From Mucilaginibacter achroorhodeus (GTDB lineage: Bacteria > Bacteroidota > Bacteroidia > Sphingobacteriales > Sphingobacteriaceae), in assembly GCF_007846095.1 (NCBI RefSeq), contig NZ_VOEI01000003.1, positions 62,001 through 126,000 of the forward strand: DNA of 64,000 nt. Direction: 5' to 3'. Shown in pieces: positions 17,981-26,474 of this stretch. The notes under the pieces were generated by a model, which was given only the letters and a program-made list of their open reading frames with translations, was not told the DNA's origin and did no database searches. The stretch's first letter is position 1, and every line of letters begins with the position of its first letter. The position numbers and the translations under genes are program-made.

Positions 17981-19456
17981 ATGAAATCTTTATTTGCGCT
18001 GTTATTGTTGCTGCCTTCGTTGATTTTTGCCCAACCTGCTCCCAAGCCTTTTGGTCCGTTGCCTTCAAAAGGGCAGTTGAACTGGCAAGAAATAGGTATG
18101 TATTGCATTGTACATTGGAGCACAGCTACTTATACAGATAAAGAATGGGGTTATGGCGATGAAGATCCAAAGATCGTTAATCCGTCAAATTTTTCTGCTA
18201 TGCAAATTGTAGCCGCAGCTAAAGCAGGCGGTTTTAAGGGTATCATAGTTGTAGCAAAACACCATGATGGCTTTTGTTTATGGCCGACAAAGACTACCGA
18301 TCATAATATTTCAAAAAGTCCGTACAAGAACGGTAAAGGCGACATTGTGCGCGAATACCGTGAGGCTTGCGATAAGCTGGGCATGAAGATGGGCGTTTAC
18401 TGCTCGCCATGGGACAGAAATAGCGCCCTTTACGGCAAACCAGAATACGTTACAGAAGTTTACCGCAAGCAATTACAGGAGCTGTACACCAATTACGGCC
18501 CGCTGTTTATTACCTGGCATGACGGTGCTAACGGCGGCGACGGCTACTACGGCGGCGCAAGAGAAGTAAGAAAGATAGACCGTTCTAACTACTATGGATG
18601 GGATACTACCTGGGGTATTGCCCGCAAGCTGCAGCCAAACGCCGTAATATTTGGCGATGTGGGCCCGGATGTACGCTGGGTTGGTAATGAAGAAGGTAAA
18701 GCCGGCGAAACTTGCTGGGCTACCTACACACCCCATGCACCCGAGCCAGGTAAAAAGCCGGGAAATGGTTTTGTTAAAGATGCGGAAGGCACCGAAGGCC
18801 AACGCGATGGTAAATACTGGATGCCGGCTGAGTGCGACGTAGCGCTTCGTCCCGGATGGTTTTATCACAAACGCCAAGATGATTCCGTTAAAACCCCCGA
18901 AAAGCTATTAGATCTTTTCTACAGCAGCTATGGCCGTGGCGCGGCATTTGACTTAGGCTTGTCGCCCGATAAAACAGGTCAGCTTAGCGCCAATGATGTA
19001 GCTTCGCTAAAAACATTCGGCAATATCATAAAAAATACATTCGCAAAAAACCTGGCCCAAGGTGCTACCATTACTGCAAGTAATGTACGCGGTAAAAATG
19101 CTGCGAAATATGGTTCAAAAAATTTGACTGATGCCGACCGTTACACCTATTGGGCTACCGACGATGATGTAAAGACCGGTAACATAGTTGCTGATATGCA
19201 TAAGCCCATTACTTTCGACGTGATACGCCTGCGCGAAAACATCAAGCTTGGACAGCGTATTGATGCCATTGCAGTAGATGCCTGGGAAGATGGGAAATGG
19301 AAAGAAATTGCCACTGCAACCAGCATCGGGGGTAACAGATTGATAAAGCTTGATAATAAAGTTACTGCCCAAAAGGTACGCGTTAGAGTAACTAAGGCGG
19401 CAGCAAGTATTGCTTTAAGCGATTTTGGGCTATATAAGGAAGCATCTAAAATTTAA
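17981..19456 (+). CDS. Secreted alpha-L-fucosidase (GH29) with C-terminal discoidin-like domain
   Basis: A 491-residue protein with a signal peptide (MKSLFALLLLLPSLIFAQ). The GH29 TIM barrel has KHHDGFCLWPTK, KLGMKMGVYCSPWDRN and LFITWHDGAN, whose Asp181 aligns with the catalytic nucleophile. Residues about 350-490 form an F5/8 type C (discoidin)-like carbohydrate-binding domain, with NLTDADRYTYWATDD and the FDVIRLRENIKLGQRI strand. It would release alpha-fucose from plant or animal glycans in the periplasm or outside. It is followed by an SMP-30 gene with one nucleotide between stop and start, so the two are an operon. Confidence 0.92.
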   Translation: MKSLFALLLLLPSLIFAQPAPKPFGPLPSKGQLNWQEIGMYCIVHWSTATYTDKEWGYGDEDPKIVNPSNFSAMQIVAAAKAGGFKGIIVVAKHHDGFCLWPTKTTDHNISKSPYKNGKGDIVREYREACDKLGMKMGVYCSPWDRNSALYGKPEYVTEVYRKQLQELYTNYGPLFITWHDGANGGDGYYGGAREVRKIDRSNYYGWDTTWGIARKLQPNAVIFGDVGPDVRWVGNEEGKAGETCWATYTPHAPEPGKKPGNGFVKDAEGTEGQRDGKYWMPAECDVALRPGWFYHKRQDDSVKTPEKLLDLFYSSYGRGAAFDLGLSPDKTGQLSANDVASLKTFGNIIKNTFAKNLAQGATITASNVRGKNAAKYGSKNLTDADRYTYWATDDDVKTGNIVADMHKPITFDVIRLRENIKLGQRIDAIAVDAWEDGKWKEIATATSIGGNRLIKLDNKVTAQKVRVRVTKAAASIALSDFGLYKEASKI

Positions 19457-19457
19457 T

Positions 19458-20336
19458 ATGCGTTTGCTCATTTGGTTGTGTTGCTGCCTAAGCCTGCAGG
19501 CATTTGCGCAACCAAGTCATTTGTTTGATGTTACCACCAAACCGCAGTTGATATCCAGGCAATTTGAATTTACCGAAGGCCCTTCTGTTGACAAGCGCGG
19601 TAATATCTTTTTTACTGACCAGCCAAATAACAAGATCTGGGAATACGACATCAACGGCAAGCTATCTCTCTTTATGGATAAAGCCGGCCGGGCAAATGGT
19701 ACCTACTTCGATAGTAAAGGCAACCTTGTAGCCTGCGCGGATGAGCATAACCAGCTATGGCAGATCAATCCGAAGAAAAAAGTAAAGGTACTGTTGCGAA
19801 ATTACGAGGGTAAATTATTTAACGGGCCTAACGATCTCTGGATAGATAAAAACGACAACATTTATTTTACCGACCCATATTTTCAGCGCGATTACTGGAC
19901 ACGTAATAAGTCAGAAATGAGTGGACAAAAATTATTTCTTTTGAGTAAAGGAATAAGCAAGCCCATTGTATTGGATAGTTTGGTAAAGCCTAACGGTATT
20001 GTAGGCACACCGGATGGCAAACATTTGTTTGTAGCAGATATTGGTGCTGGTAAGGTCTATAAATACGAAATCAAAGCAAATGGCACCATTACCAACAGGC
20101 AGCTTTTTTGCTCCGAAACAACGGATGGTATAACTTTAGACGAACTTGGCAATCTCTATTTGGCAGGAAAGGGTGTAACCATCATCAGCCCGAAAGGTGA
20201 GCAGATAGGTCATATTGATATCCCAGAGCCATGGACTGCTAACCTGTGCTTCGGCGGCAAAGACCGAAAAACGCTTTTCATCACCGCATCGAAGGCTATT
20301 TATATAATGAGAATGAAAGTAAGAGGAGTGGAGTAG
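19458..20336 (+). CDS. Secreted SMP-30/gluconolactonase-family protein
   Basis: A 292-residue protein. ATG 19458 is chosen over an upstream in-frame ATG at 19425 because it starts directly after the fucosidase stop and opens with a signal peptide (MRLLIWLCCCLSLQAFAQ). The six-bladed propeller family is shown by FTEGPSVDKRGNIFFTDQPNN, FNGPNDLWIDKNDNIYFTDPYF, VKPNGIVGTPDGKHLFVADI and TTDGITLDELGNLYLAGKG, with the metal-binding Glu, Asn and Asp in the expected blocks. It probably hydrolyses sugar lactones. With the fucosidase it suggests a fucose or related sugar lactone branch (inference). Confidence 0.87.
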   Translation: MRLLIWLCCCLSLQAFAQPSHLFDVTTKPQLISRQFEFTEGPSVDKRGNIFFTDQPNNKIWEYDINGKLSLFMDKAGRANGTYFDSKGNLVACADEHNQLWQINPKKKVKVLLRNYEGKLFNGPNDLWIDKNDNIYFTDPYFQRDYWTRNKSEMSGQKLFLLSKGISKPIVLDSLVKPNGIVGTPDGKHLFVADIGAGKVYKYEIKANGTITNRQLFCSETTDGITLDELGNLYLAGKGVTIISPKGEQIGHIDIPEPWTANLCFGGKDRKTLFITASKAIYIMRMKVRGVE

Positions 20337-20426
20337 TTTTAGCCTGGAGAAACAACCCTGTACAAATCTTTACACTTCTATTAACAAGCAGTATTTACTC
20401 AGCTATCAACTAATCTTTAAAAATCT

Positions 20427-20434
20427 TATCTTTG
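20427..20434 (+). promoter_or_regulatory. Predicted -7 element for mtaB
   Basis: TATCTTTG matches TAnnTTTG exactly and ends only 10 nt before the mtaB ATG. No clear TTG lies at the right upstream distance. If used, the mRNA leader would be only a few nucleotides. Confidence 0.4.
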
Positions 20435-20444
20435 CGGCTTCCAA

Positions 20445-21764
20445 ATGAATAAGAAAGTCGCATTTTATACACTTGGCTGCAAGCTCAATTACTCCGAGAC
20501 TTCGTCTATCGGCAGGTTATTTACCAATGCTGGTTACGATACGGTTGAGTTTACTGACACGCCCGACGTTTTTGTGATCAACACCTGTTCGGTCACTGAG
20601 AACGCAGATAAAAAGTGTAAGAAAATAGTAAAAGAGGCGCTTAAAATATCGCCTTCGGCATTCGTTACCATTGTTGGTTGCTATGCACAGCTTAAGCCTC
20701 AGGAAATTGCCGAGATACCGGGGGTTGATATGGTGCTGGGAGCTGCAGAGAAATTTCAATTGGTAGATCATATTACCGATCTAACCAAGAAACCTAAAGC
20801 TATTGTTTATAACCAGCCGGTAACTCAAGCAAATGAGTTTGTGCCATCATTCTCTTTCGGTGACCGTACACGTACCTTCTTAAAAGTGCAGGACGGCTGC
20901 GATTATTCGTGCACATTTTGCACCATACCTTTAGCCCGTGGTTCAAGTAGAAGCGACACTATTGAAAATGCTGTTGAACAAGCCCGGGAAATTGCTGCAT
21001 CGGGTGTTAAAGAAATTGTGTTGACAGGTGTAAACCTCGGCGATTTTGGCATCCGTAATGGCCAGCGGGAAGACAGGTTTTTTGACCTGGTTAAAGCTTT
21101 GGATGAGGTTGAAGGTATCGAGCGCATCCGCATCTCGTCTATTGAACCAAATCTACTTAGCGATGACATCATCGAGTTTGTTTCTACATCAAAGCGTTTT
21201 GTGCCGCATTTCCATATTCCGCTGCAATCTGGCAACAACAAAATTTTAGGCTTGATGCGCCGCCGCTACCGTCGTGAGTTGTATGCAGAACGCGTTGCTA
21301 AAATAAAAGAGCTGATGCCGCATTGCTGCATTGGGGTTGACGTTATAGTAGGCTTTCCCGGCGAAACGCGTGATGACTTTATCGATACTTATAATTTCCT
21401 GAACAATCTTGATATCTCTTACCTGCACGTGTTTACCTACTCTGAACGCGAGAATACACCTGCTGCTGAAATGAGCGGAGCTGTACCGGGCTCAACCCGT
21501 GCGGAAAGAAGTAAAATGCTGCACATCCTCTCGGATAAAAAGCGCCGTGCCTTTTATGAGACCCAATTAGGAAAAACTGACATGGTGTTATTTGAGGGAG
21601 ATATTAAAGACGGCTACATGCACGGGTTTACGCGCAATTACGTTAAGGTAAAAGCCAAGTACGACCCTGTGTTGGTTAATGAGATAAAGGCCGTACACTT
21701 AACAGCAATTTCACCGGATGGTGATGTTGAAATAACAGAAAGCGAAGAGATATTAGTGCATTAA
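20445..21764 (+). CDS. mtaB: tRNA t6A37 methylthiotransferase MtaB
   Basis: A 439-residue radical-SAM enzyme that adds a methylthio group to t6A at position 37 of ANN-decoding tRNAs. The N-terminal MTTase domain holds cysteines 12, 48 and 79 for one 4Fe-4S cluster. The radical-SAM motif C-x3-C-x2-C is at 152, 156 and 159 (GCDYSCTFC). A TRAM-like C-terminal domain includes DGYMHGFTRNYVKV. The TLGCKLN, NTCSVTE and VGCYAQ signatures separate it from MiaB and RimO. It heads a short plus-strand series with lgt and an inositol-monophosphatase-like gene. Confidence 0.93.
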   Translation: MNKKVAFYTLGCKLNYSETSSIGRLFTNAGYDTVEFTDTPDVFVINTCSVTENADKKCKKIVKEALKISPSAFVTIVGCYAQLKPQEIAEIPGVDMVLGAAEKFQLVDHITDLTKKPKAIVYNQPVTQANEFVPSFSFGDRTRTFLKVQDGCDYSCTFCTIPLARGSSRSDTIENAVEQAREIAASGVKEIVLTGVNLGDFGIRNGQREDRFFDLVKALDEVEGIERIRISSIEPNLLSDDIIEFVSTSKRFVPHFHIPLQSGNNKILGLMRRRYRRELYAERVAKIKELMPHCCIGVDVIVGFPGETRDDFIDTYNFLNNLDISYLHVFTYSERENTPAAEMSGAVPGSTRAERSKMLHILSDKKRRAFYETQLGKTDMVLFEGDIKDGYMHGFTRNYVKVKAKYDPVLVNEIKAVHLTAISPDGDVEITESEEILVH

Positions 21765-21795
21765 CTATTATATTCGCCTCCAAACTTAAGCTCCT

Positions 21796-22974
21796 ATGTT
21801 CCCAAATCTTTATTTCCTTGTTGAGTATTTAACAGGGTGGCATCTCGAATTTCTGAAGATCGTACAAACTTTTGGTTTCTTTGTTGCCATTGCCTTTATG
21901 GGAGCTTATTGGGCCTTTACGCAGGAGTTTAAACGTAAAGAAGCCTTGGGTTATATTCACCCATTCCAAAAAATAGTCACAGTTGGTGCCAGGATAACTA
22001 CGTTTGAGCTCATAAGTAACGCCATATTTGGTTTTATTATTTTCTACAAGATATTTGATGTTGCGCTAAATTTTAGCGCGGCGGTAAACGACCCTCAGGC
22101 GTTTTTGCTTTCAACACGTGGCAACCTGATCGGTGGTGTTTTAGGTGCTGCTGTATTTGCCTATTGGGCATATTACGAGAACAAGAAGCAGGTTTTACCA
22201 AAACCCGAGCAACGTGCTGTAACTGTACATCCGTACGAGCTGATGGGTAGCATTTTACTTTGGGCGGCCATTTTCGGCTTTGCAGGTGCCAAGCTTTTTA
22301 ATGCCCTGGAGAACTGGGACGCCTTTATGAAAGATCCCATTGGTATGCTGGTTGGCTTTAGTGGATTAACCTTTTATGGAGGCCTGATATGTGGCGGTGC
22401 AGCCGTACTTTACATAGCTAATAAGAATGGTGTAAAACCATTTACGATGTTAGATATTGGCGCAGCTGGTATGATGTTATCATACGGGCTTGGCCGTATT
22501 GGTTGCCAAATGGCTGGTGACGGTGATTGGGGTATACCTAACCTTAAGCCAAAACCAAATTGGTTAAGCTGGGCACCCGATTGGATTTGGAGCTTTAAAT
22601 ACCCCCATAATGTAGACCAATCTGATTATGACAACCGTATCCCCGGCTGCATAGGCAAATATTGCAATGAGCTTAGGCTCCCTGTTTTCCCTACACCATT
22701 TTATGAAACAGTAGTTTGCTTAATACTTTTCTTAATCCTTTGGAGAATACGCCACAAGATAAAAGCACCTGGAGTTTTCTTTGGTATTTACATGATCATG
22801 GCTGGTGTTGAGCGTTTCTTTATCGAGCTGATACGCGTTAACACCAAGTACAAAGTTGCCGGTATCTCATTTACCCAGGCCGAGATGATATCAGTAATTA
22901 TGGTTGTGGGAGGCTTATTACTTATTTACTTTGGTAATAAACGCTACGAGAAAACCGGCGCAACAAACGCATAA
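21796..22974 (+). CDS. lgt: Prolipoprotein diacylglyceryl transferase
   Basis: A 392-residue polytopic inner-membrane enzyme that transfers diacylglycerol from phosphatidylglycerol to the lipobox Cys of prolipoproteins. Seven or so membrane helices are visible. Signature elements are FYGGLICGG in the mid region, YGLGRIGCQMAGDGDWG (the Lgt signature), and VERFFIELIRVN near the end. It is larger than E. coli Lgt (291) due to an N-terminal extension and a loop after the signature, typical for Bacteroidota. The mtaB stop is 31 bp upstream. Confidence 0.93.
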   Translation: MFPNLYFLVEYLTGWHLEFLKIVQTFGFFVAIAFMGAYWAFTQEFKRKEALGYIHPFQKIVTVGARITTFELISNAIFGFIIFYKIFDVALNFSAAVNDPQAFLLSTRGNLIGGVLGAAVFAYWAYYENKKQVLPKPEQRAVTVHPYELMGSILLWAAIFGFAGAKLFNALENWDAFMKDPIGMLVGFSGLTFYGGLICGGAAVLYIANKNGVKPFTMLDIGAAGMMLSYGLGRIGCQMAGDGDWGIPNLKPKPNWLSWAPDWIWSFKYPHNVDQSDYDNRIPGCIGKYCNELRLPVFPTPFYETVVCLILFLILWRIRHKIKAPGVFFGIYMIMAGVERFFIELIRVNTKYKVAGISFTQAEMISVIMVVGGLLLIYFGNKRYEKTGATNA

Positions 22975-22994
22975 TTTTACATTTACCATAACAT

Positions 22995-23789
22995 ATGAAC
23001 TTCAATCAAATTATTGATCGGGTTATAGATGTTTCTAAAGAAGCCGGTCAGTTTATACGTGATGAACGCAAAACTTTTGACGCCGACCGTATAGAATATA
23101 AAGGGCTTAACGACCTTGTATCCTATGTAGATAAAACCGCCGAACAAAAGATTGTTGCAGGCTTGGAATTAATTTTACCAGAGGCCGGCTTTATTACAGA
23201 AGAGAAAACTACAACTAAGGTAGGAGAGCGCTATAATTGGGTAATAGATCCGCTCGATGGCACAACAAACTTTATACATGGCTTGCCAAGCTTTTCGGTA
23301 AGTATAGGTTTGCAGGAATATGATACTCCTGTTTTAGGCGTAGTTTACGAAGTGAACCTTGATGAATGTTTCGCTGCCCATCGCGACGCTCCTGCATATT
23401 TAAATGGTAACGAGATAAAGGTGAGCAATAAACCTAAAGTTGCTGACAGCCTGATAGCAACCGGTTTCCCATATTATGATTTTAGCTACCAGGAACGCTA
23501 CATTAAGCTATTTACCGAACTGATGCGTAACTGCCACGGGTTACGCCGTTTGGGCTCCGCTGCTGTAGACCTTTGTTATACAGCCTACGGCAGGTTCGAA
23601 GCGTTTTACGAGTACAACTTAAATGCCTGGGACGTAGCTGCAGGCATTGTTATTGTTCAGCAAGCCGGCGGCGAGGTTGTTAACTTCCATGGTGGTAACG
23701 AGGTATTGAAAAAGCGCGAATTAGTGGCTACAAATGGCAAGATCACTAAGGAATTGCTGGATTATATTGATAAGCACTTTAACCTTTAA
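22995..23789 (+). CDS. Inositol monophosphatase-family protein
   Basis: A 264-residue Mg2+/Li+-sensitive phosphatase-fold protein. Metal and catalytic residues are present: Glu70 in FITEEKT, Asp85 and Asp88 in VIDPLDGTTNF, and NAWDVAAG near residue 212. Homologues hydrolyse inositol-1-phosphate, or 3'-phosphoadenosine phosphate in the CysQ branch. The domain signatures fit SuhB-type better than CysQ, but the substrate is not certain. It lies 20 bp after lgt in the same direction and ends in a strong terminator. Confidence 0.9.
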   Translation: MNFNQIIDRVIDVSKEAGQFIRDERKTFDADRIEYKGLNDLVSYVDKTAEQKIVAGLELILPEAGFITEEKTTTKVGERYNWVIDPLDGTTNFIHGLPSFSVSIGLQEYDTPVLGVVYEVNLDECFAAHRDAPAYLNGNEIKVSNKPKVADSLIATGFPYYDFSYQERYIKLFTELMRNCHGLRRLGSAAVDLCYTAYGRFEAFYEYNLNAWDVAAGIVIVQQAGGEVVNFHGGNEVLKKRELVATNGKITKELLDYIDKHFNL

Positions 23790-23801
23790 TTATAAGAATT
23801 A

Positions 23802-23845
23802 GCGTTCACGGTGTTCACAAGTGTTCATGGCGTGAACGTGAACAC
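23802..23845. repeat. GTTCAC/GTGAAC direct and inverted repeat cluster
   Basis: Three near copies of GTGTTCAC-like sequence are followed by CGTGAACGTGAACAC in inverted orientation. They could fold as an imperfect hairpin. It sits between the IMPase stop and the terminator. Confidence 0.5.
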
Positions 23846-23853
23846 TATTAACG

Positions 23854-23882
23854 AAAAAGCCAGCTGTACAGCTGGCTTTTTT
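23854..23882. terminator. Bidirectional rho-independent terminator
   Basis: A near-perfect palindrome, AAAAAGCCAGCTGT then ACAGCTGGCTTTTT, separates the convergent IMPase-like and rseP genes. Confidence 0.88.
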
Positions 23883-23905
23883 GTTAACATAGGTTTTTCA
23901 CGACG

Positions 23906-25237
23906 TTATTTCTTCATCACTATTTTAACGATATCATTACCAAAAGCAAATACCATCAAGGAGATCAGTAGTACAAAACCTACTATCTGAGCCCGTTCCA
24001 GGAATTTATCGCTTAACGGCTTACCCTTTACCATCTCTATCAATAGAAAAACGGTATGGCCACCATCCAGGCCCGGTATAGGCAACAAGTTGGTTAACGC
24101 CAGTACCATTGACAGGAAGCCTACCAAACTCCAGAACCTCACCCAGTCAACCGTGCCGCCAAATTTTTCGGCAATACCCAGCGGACTTGAGATAGCTTTG
24201 GTAGCTTTAACCTGGCCTGAAAATATCTTTTTGATGCCCTTGGCATTATCAGCAAACATACTCCATGCCTTTTTAGCACCAACCGGGAATGCCTGAAAGA
24301 AACCGTATTTAATGGTCTTCAGATCAGGCAATATTTCTTTACGCGGACGGAAGAAACCCAAGTGACCTTCTTTGTCAATATTGGCTTTAAGGTCTAAAAC
24401 GCTATCCGCACGTTTAACAGACAGATCAACCGTTTTGCCTTTGTTAGCGCTTAATTGCGTTTGCAACTGATCGTAGAACACTGTAGGGACTTTGTTCACA
24501 GCTACAATGCTGTCACCTCTTTTAAGTCCGATACGTTTCGCCTCTCCAATCACCGAATCAACGCTGAACTTACCGCGCGGCACAAGGCTTATAAACTCCT
24601 CTATTCCATAATCAGATATCTCATTGAGGATAGTAGGAGGAACGGTAACATCAAAAGTAGAATCGCCACGTTTAACCGTAAAAACGGTATTGTCCAGCAA
24701 TACTTTTGAACTTACCAAGTCCTCAAAACGTTGCAGTTGTTTACCGTTTACAGCCGTTATTTTATCACCAGCTTTAAGGCCTATTTTCTGGCCTATCTTG
24801 CCCGGCACAATACCATATTTAACGGTAGACATCGGCGTGTAGCTTTCGCCGTAACGCACGGTAAGCATCCAGAAAATGAAGATACCGACGATGATGTTAA
24901 CAATGATACCGCCAAGCATTACAATCAATCGCTGCCATGCCGGTTTTGCCCTAAATTCCCATGGTTGGGGAGGTCCTGCCATTTGCTCTGTATCCATAGA
25001 TTCATCTATCATACCGGCAATTTTTACATAGCCACCCAATGGCAACCAGCCAATACCATATTCAACACCTTTGTAGTTGAATTTGAACAGGCTAACACCC
25101 CAGGCATCAAAGAACAGGTAAAACTTCTCTACTTTTATTCCGAAAGCACGGGCTGCCAAAAAATGCCCGAACTCGTGTAGTATCACTAAAATTGAAAGGC
25201 CCAATATAAGTTGGCCTGCCATCACCAAAACGCTCAT
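23906..25237 (-). CDS. rseP: Site-2 zinc protease RseP-type
   Basis: A 443-residue intramembrane metalloprotease. The zinc motif HEFGH is at residues 21-25 in the first transmembrane helix, and NLLPIPGLDGGH, the partner LDG motif, is near residue 390. Two PDZ-like domains lie between about 120 and 300. RseP cleaves anti-sigma factors and signal peptide remnants in the membrane. It begins 16 bp after the stop of dxr on the same strand, as in many bacteria, so it is in the same operon. Confidence 0.93.
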   Translation of the reverse strand: MSVLVMAGQLILGLSILVILHEFGHFLAARAFGIKVEKFYLFFDAWGVSLFKFNYKGVEYGIGWLPLGGYVKIAGMIDESMDTEQMAGPPQPWEFRAKPAWQRLIVMLGGIIVNIIVGIFIFWMLTVRYGESYTPMSTVKYGIVPGKIGQKIGLKAGDKITAVNGKQLQRFEDLVSSKVLLDNTVFTVKRGDSTFDVTVPPTILNEISDYGIEEFISLVPRGKFSVDSVIGEAKRIGLKRGDSIVAVNKVPTVFYDQLQTQLSANKGKTVDLSVKRADSVLDLKANIDKEGHLGFFRPRKEILPDLKTIKYGFFQAFPVGAKKAWSMFADNAKGIKKIFSGQVKATKAISSPLGIAEKFGGTVDWVRFWSLVGFLSMVLALTNLLPIPGLDGGHTVFLLIEMVKGKPLSDKFLERAQIVGFVLLISLMVFAFGNDIVKIVMKK

Positions 25238-25253
25238 CCGTAGTTATTAAATG

Positions 25254-26432
25254 TTAAGCCTTTAACGGCATTCTTTGTATTAAATTTTGCGCAAATATGC
25301 GTGTTTCTTTATCAGTATTCAAATAGTCCTGGAGTGTAGGCTCCTTTACGAAAGGTATTTGCTGCATGCAGGTTTCTATAAGGTCGCTCATAGCCAGGAA
25401 ACCTATCTCGTTCTTTAAAAAGGCCGCTACGGCCACTTCATTTGCAGCGTTGATGATACATGGCATATTACCGCCCTTTTTCATTGCTTCAAAAGCCAAT
25501 TTTAAGTTCCTGAAGGTGTCCATATCAGGTTGTTCAAACGTTAAGCTTCTGTAGTCGGCGAAGTTGAAGCGTTTAAAATTAGTTTTTACGCGTTGCGGGT
25601 AAGTAAGCGCGTACTGTATGGGTAGTTTCATGTCCGGTAAACCCATTTGCGCCTTAATAGAACCATCCTCAAATTGAACAAGGGAGTGAATGATAGATTG
25701 TGGATGCACCACAACTTCTATCTGGTCAGGCCGCAGATCAAACAACCATCTGGCCTCGATAACTTCAAGCCCTTTGTTCATTAACGAGGCTGAATCAATG
25801 GTGATCTTTGCACCCATTACCCAGTTGGGATGTTTTAGAGCATGTTCGCGGGTTACATCAGCCAAAAACGCTACCGACTTGCCGCGGAAAGGCCCACCGG
25901 ATGCGGTAAGAATGATCTTTTCTATAGCGTTATCCTGCTCACCCGCAAGGCACTGGAATATGGCTGAGTGCTCGCTATCTACAGGCAATATCTTTACGTT
26001 ATGTTCCTTTGCTAAAGCAGTTACCATGTCACCCGCAACAACTAAGGTCTCCTTATTAGCCAGGGCAATGTCCTTGCCTGCTTTAATGGCATTGATTGTT
26101 GGTTCTAAACCTGCAAAACCAACCATAGCGGTTAGCACCACATCAATATCTAAGTGGGTAACATGTTCTTTGATTGCCTCATAGCCGGCCAATACGGTGA
26201 TAGGTAGGTGGGCTAAAGCCTCTTTTATCTCTGAGTATTTTGTCTCGTCGCAAATGATAGCATAGGCGGGCACAAACTCTAAAGCCTGCTGTATAAGCAG
26301 GTAAGCGTTAGAATGTGCAGTTATCATAAAAGCTCTAAATAGCTGCTTGTTATCACGTATCACATCAAGTGTTTGTGTACCAATGCTACCTGTAGAGCCA
26401 AGGATGGCGATGTTTTTTATATTGTTATCCAA
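25254..26432 (-). CDS. dxr: 1-deoxy-D-xylulose 5-phosphate reductoisomerase
   Basis: A 392-residue enzyme of the MEP isoprenoid pathway that turns DXP into 2-C-methyl-erythritol 4-phosphate with NADPH. The dinucleotide motif ILGSTGSIGTQTLDV is at residues 10-24. The metal-binding region reads PVDSEHSAIFQCL, followed by TASGGPFRG and KITIDSASLMNKGLEVIEA. The C-terminal four-helix region is complete. It lies in a minus-strand operon between the GH3-type gene and rseP. Confidence 0.95.
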   Translation of the reverse strand: MDNNIKNIAILGSTGSIGTQTLDVIRDNKQLFRAFMITAHSNAYLLIQQALEFVPAYAIICDETKYSEIKEALAHLPITVLAGYEAIKEHVTHLDIDVVLTAMVGFAGLEPTINAIKAGKDIALANKETLVVAGDMVTALAKEHNVKILPVDSEHSAIFQCLAGEQDNAIEKIILTASGGPFRGKSVAFLADVTREHALKHPNWVMGAKITIDSASLMNKGLEVIEARWLFDLRPDQIEVVVHPQSIIHSLVQFEDGSIKAQMGLPDMKLPIQYALTYPQRVKTNFKRFNFADYRSLTFEQPDMDTFRNLKLAFEAMKKGGNMPCIINAANEVAVAAFLKNEIGFLAMSDLIETCMQQIPFVKEPTLQDYLNTDKETRIFAQNLIQRMPLKA

Positions 26433-26474
26433 TTAATATTCTGTTGGCGTATTGCTTGTTTTGCAATGCCGCAT

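Noticed and set aside
25690..26184. 164-codon plus-strand open frame opposite dxr
   Set aside because: Antisense to a conserved housekeeping gene and without family resemblance.
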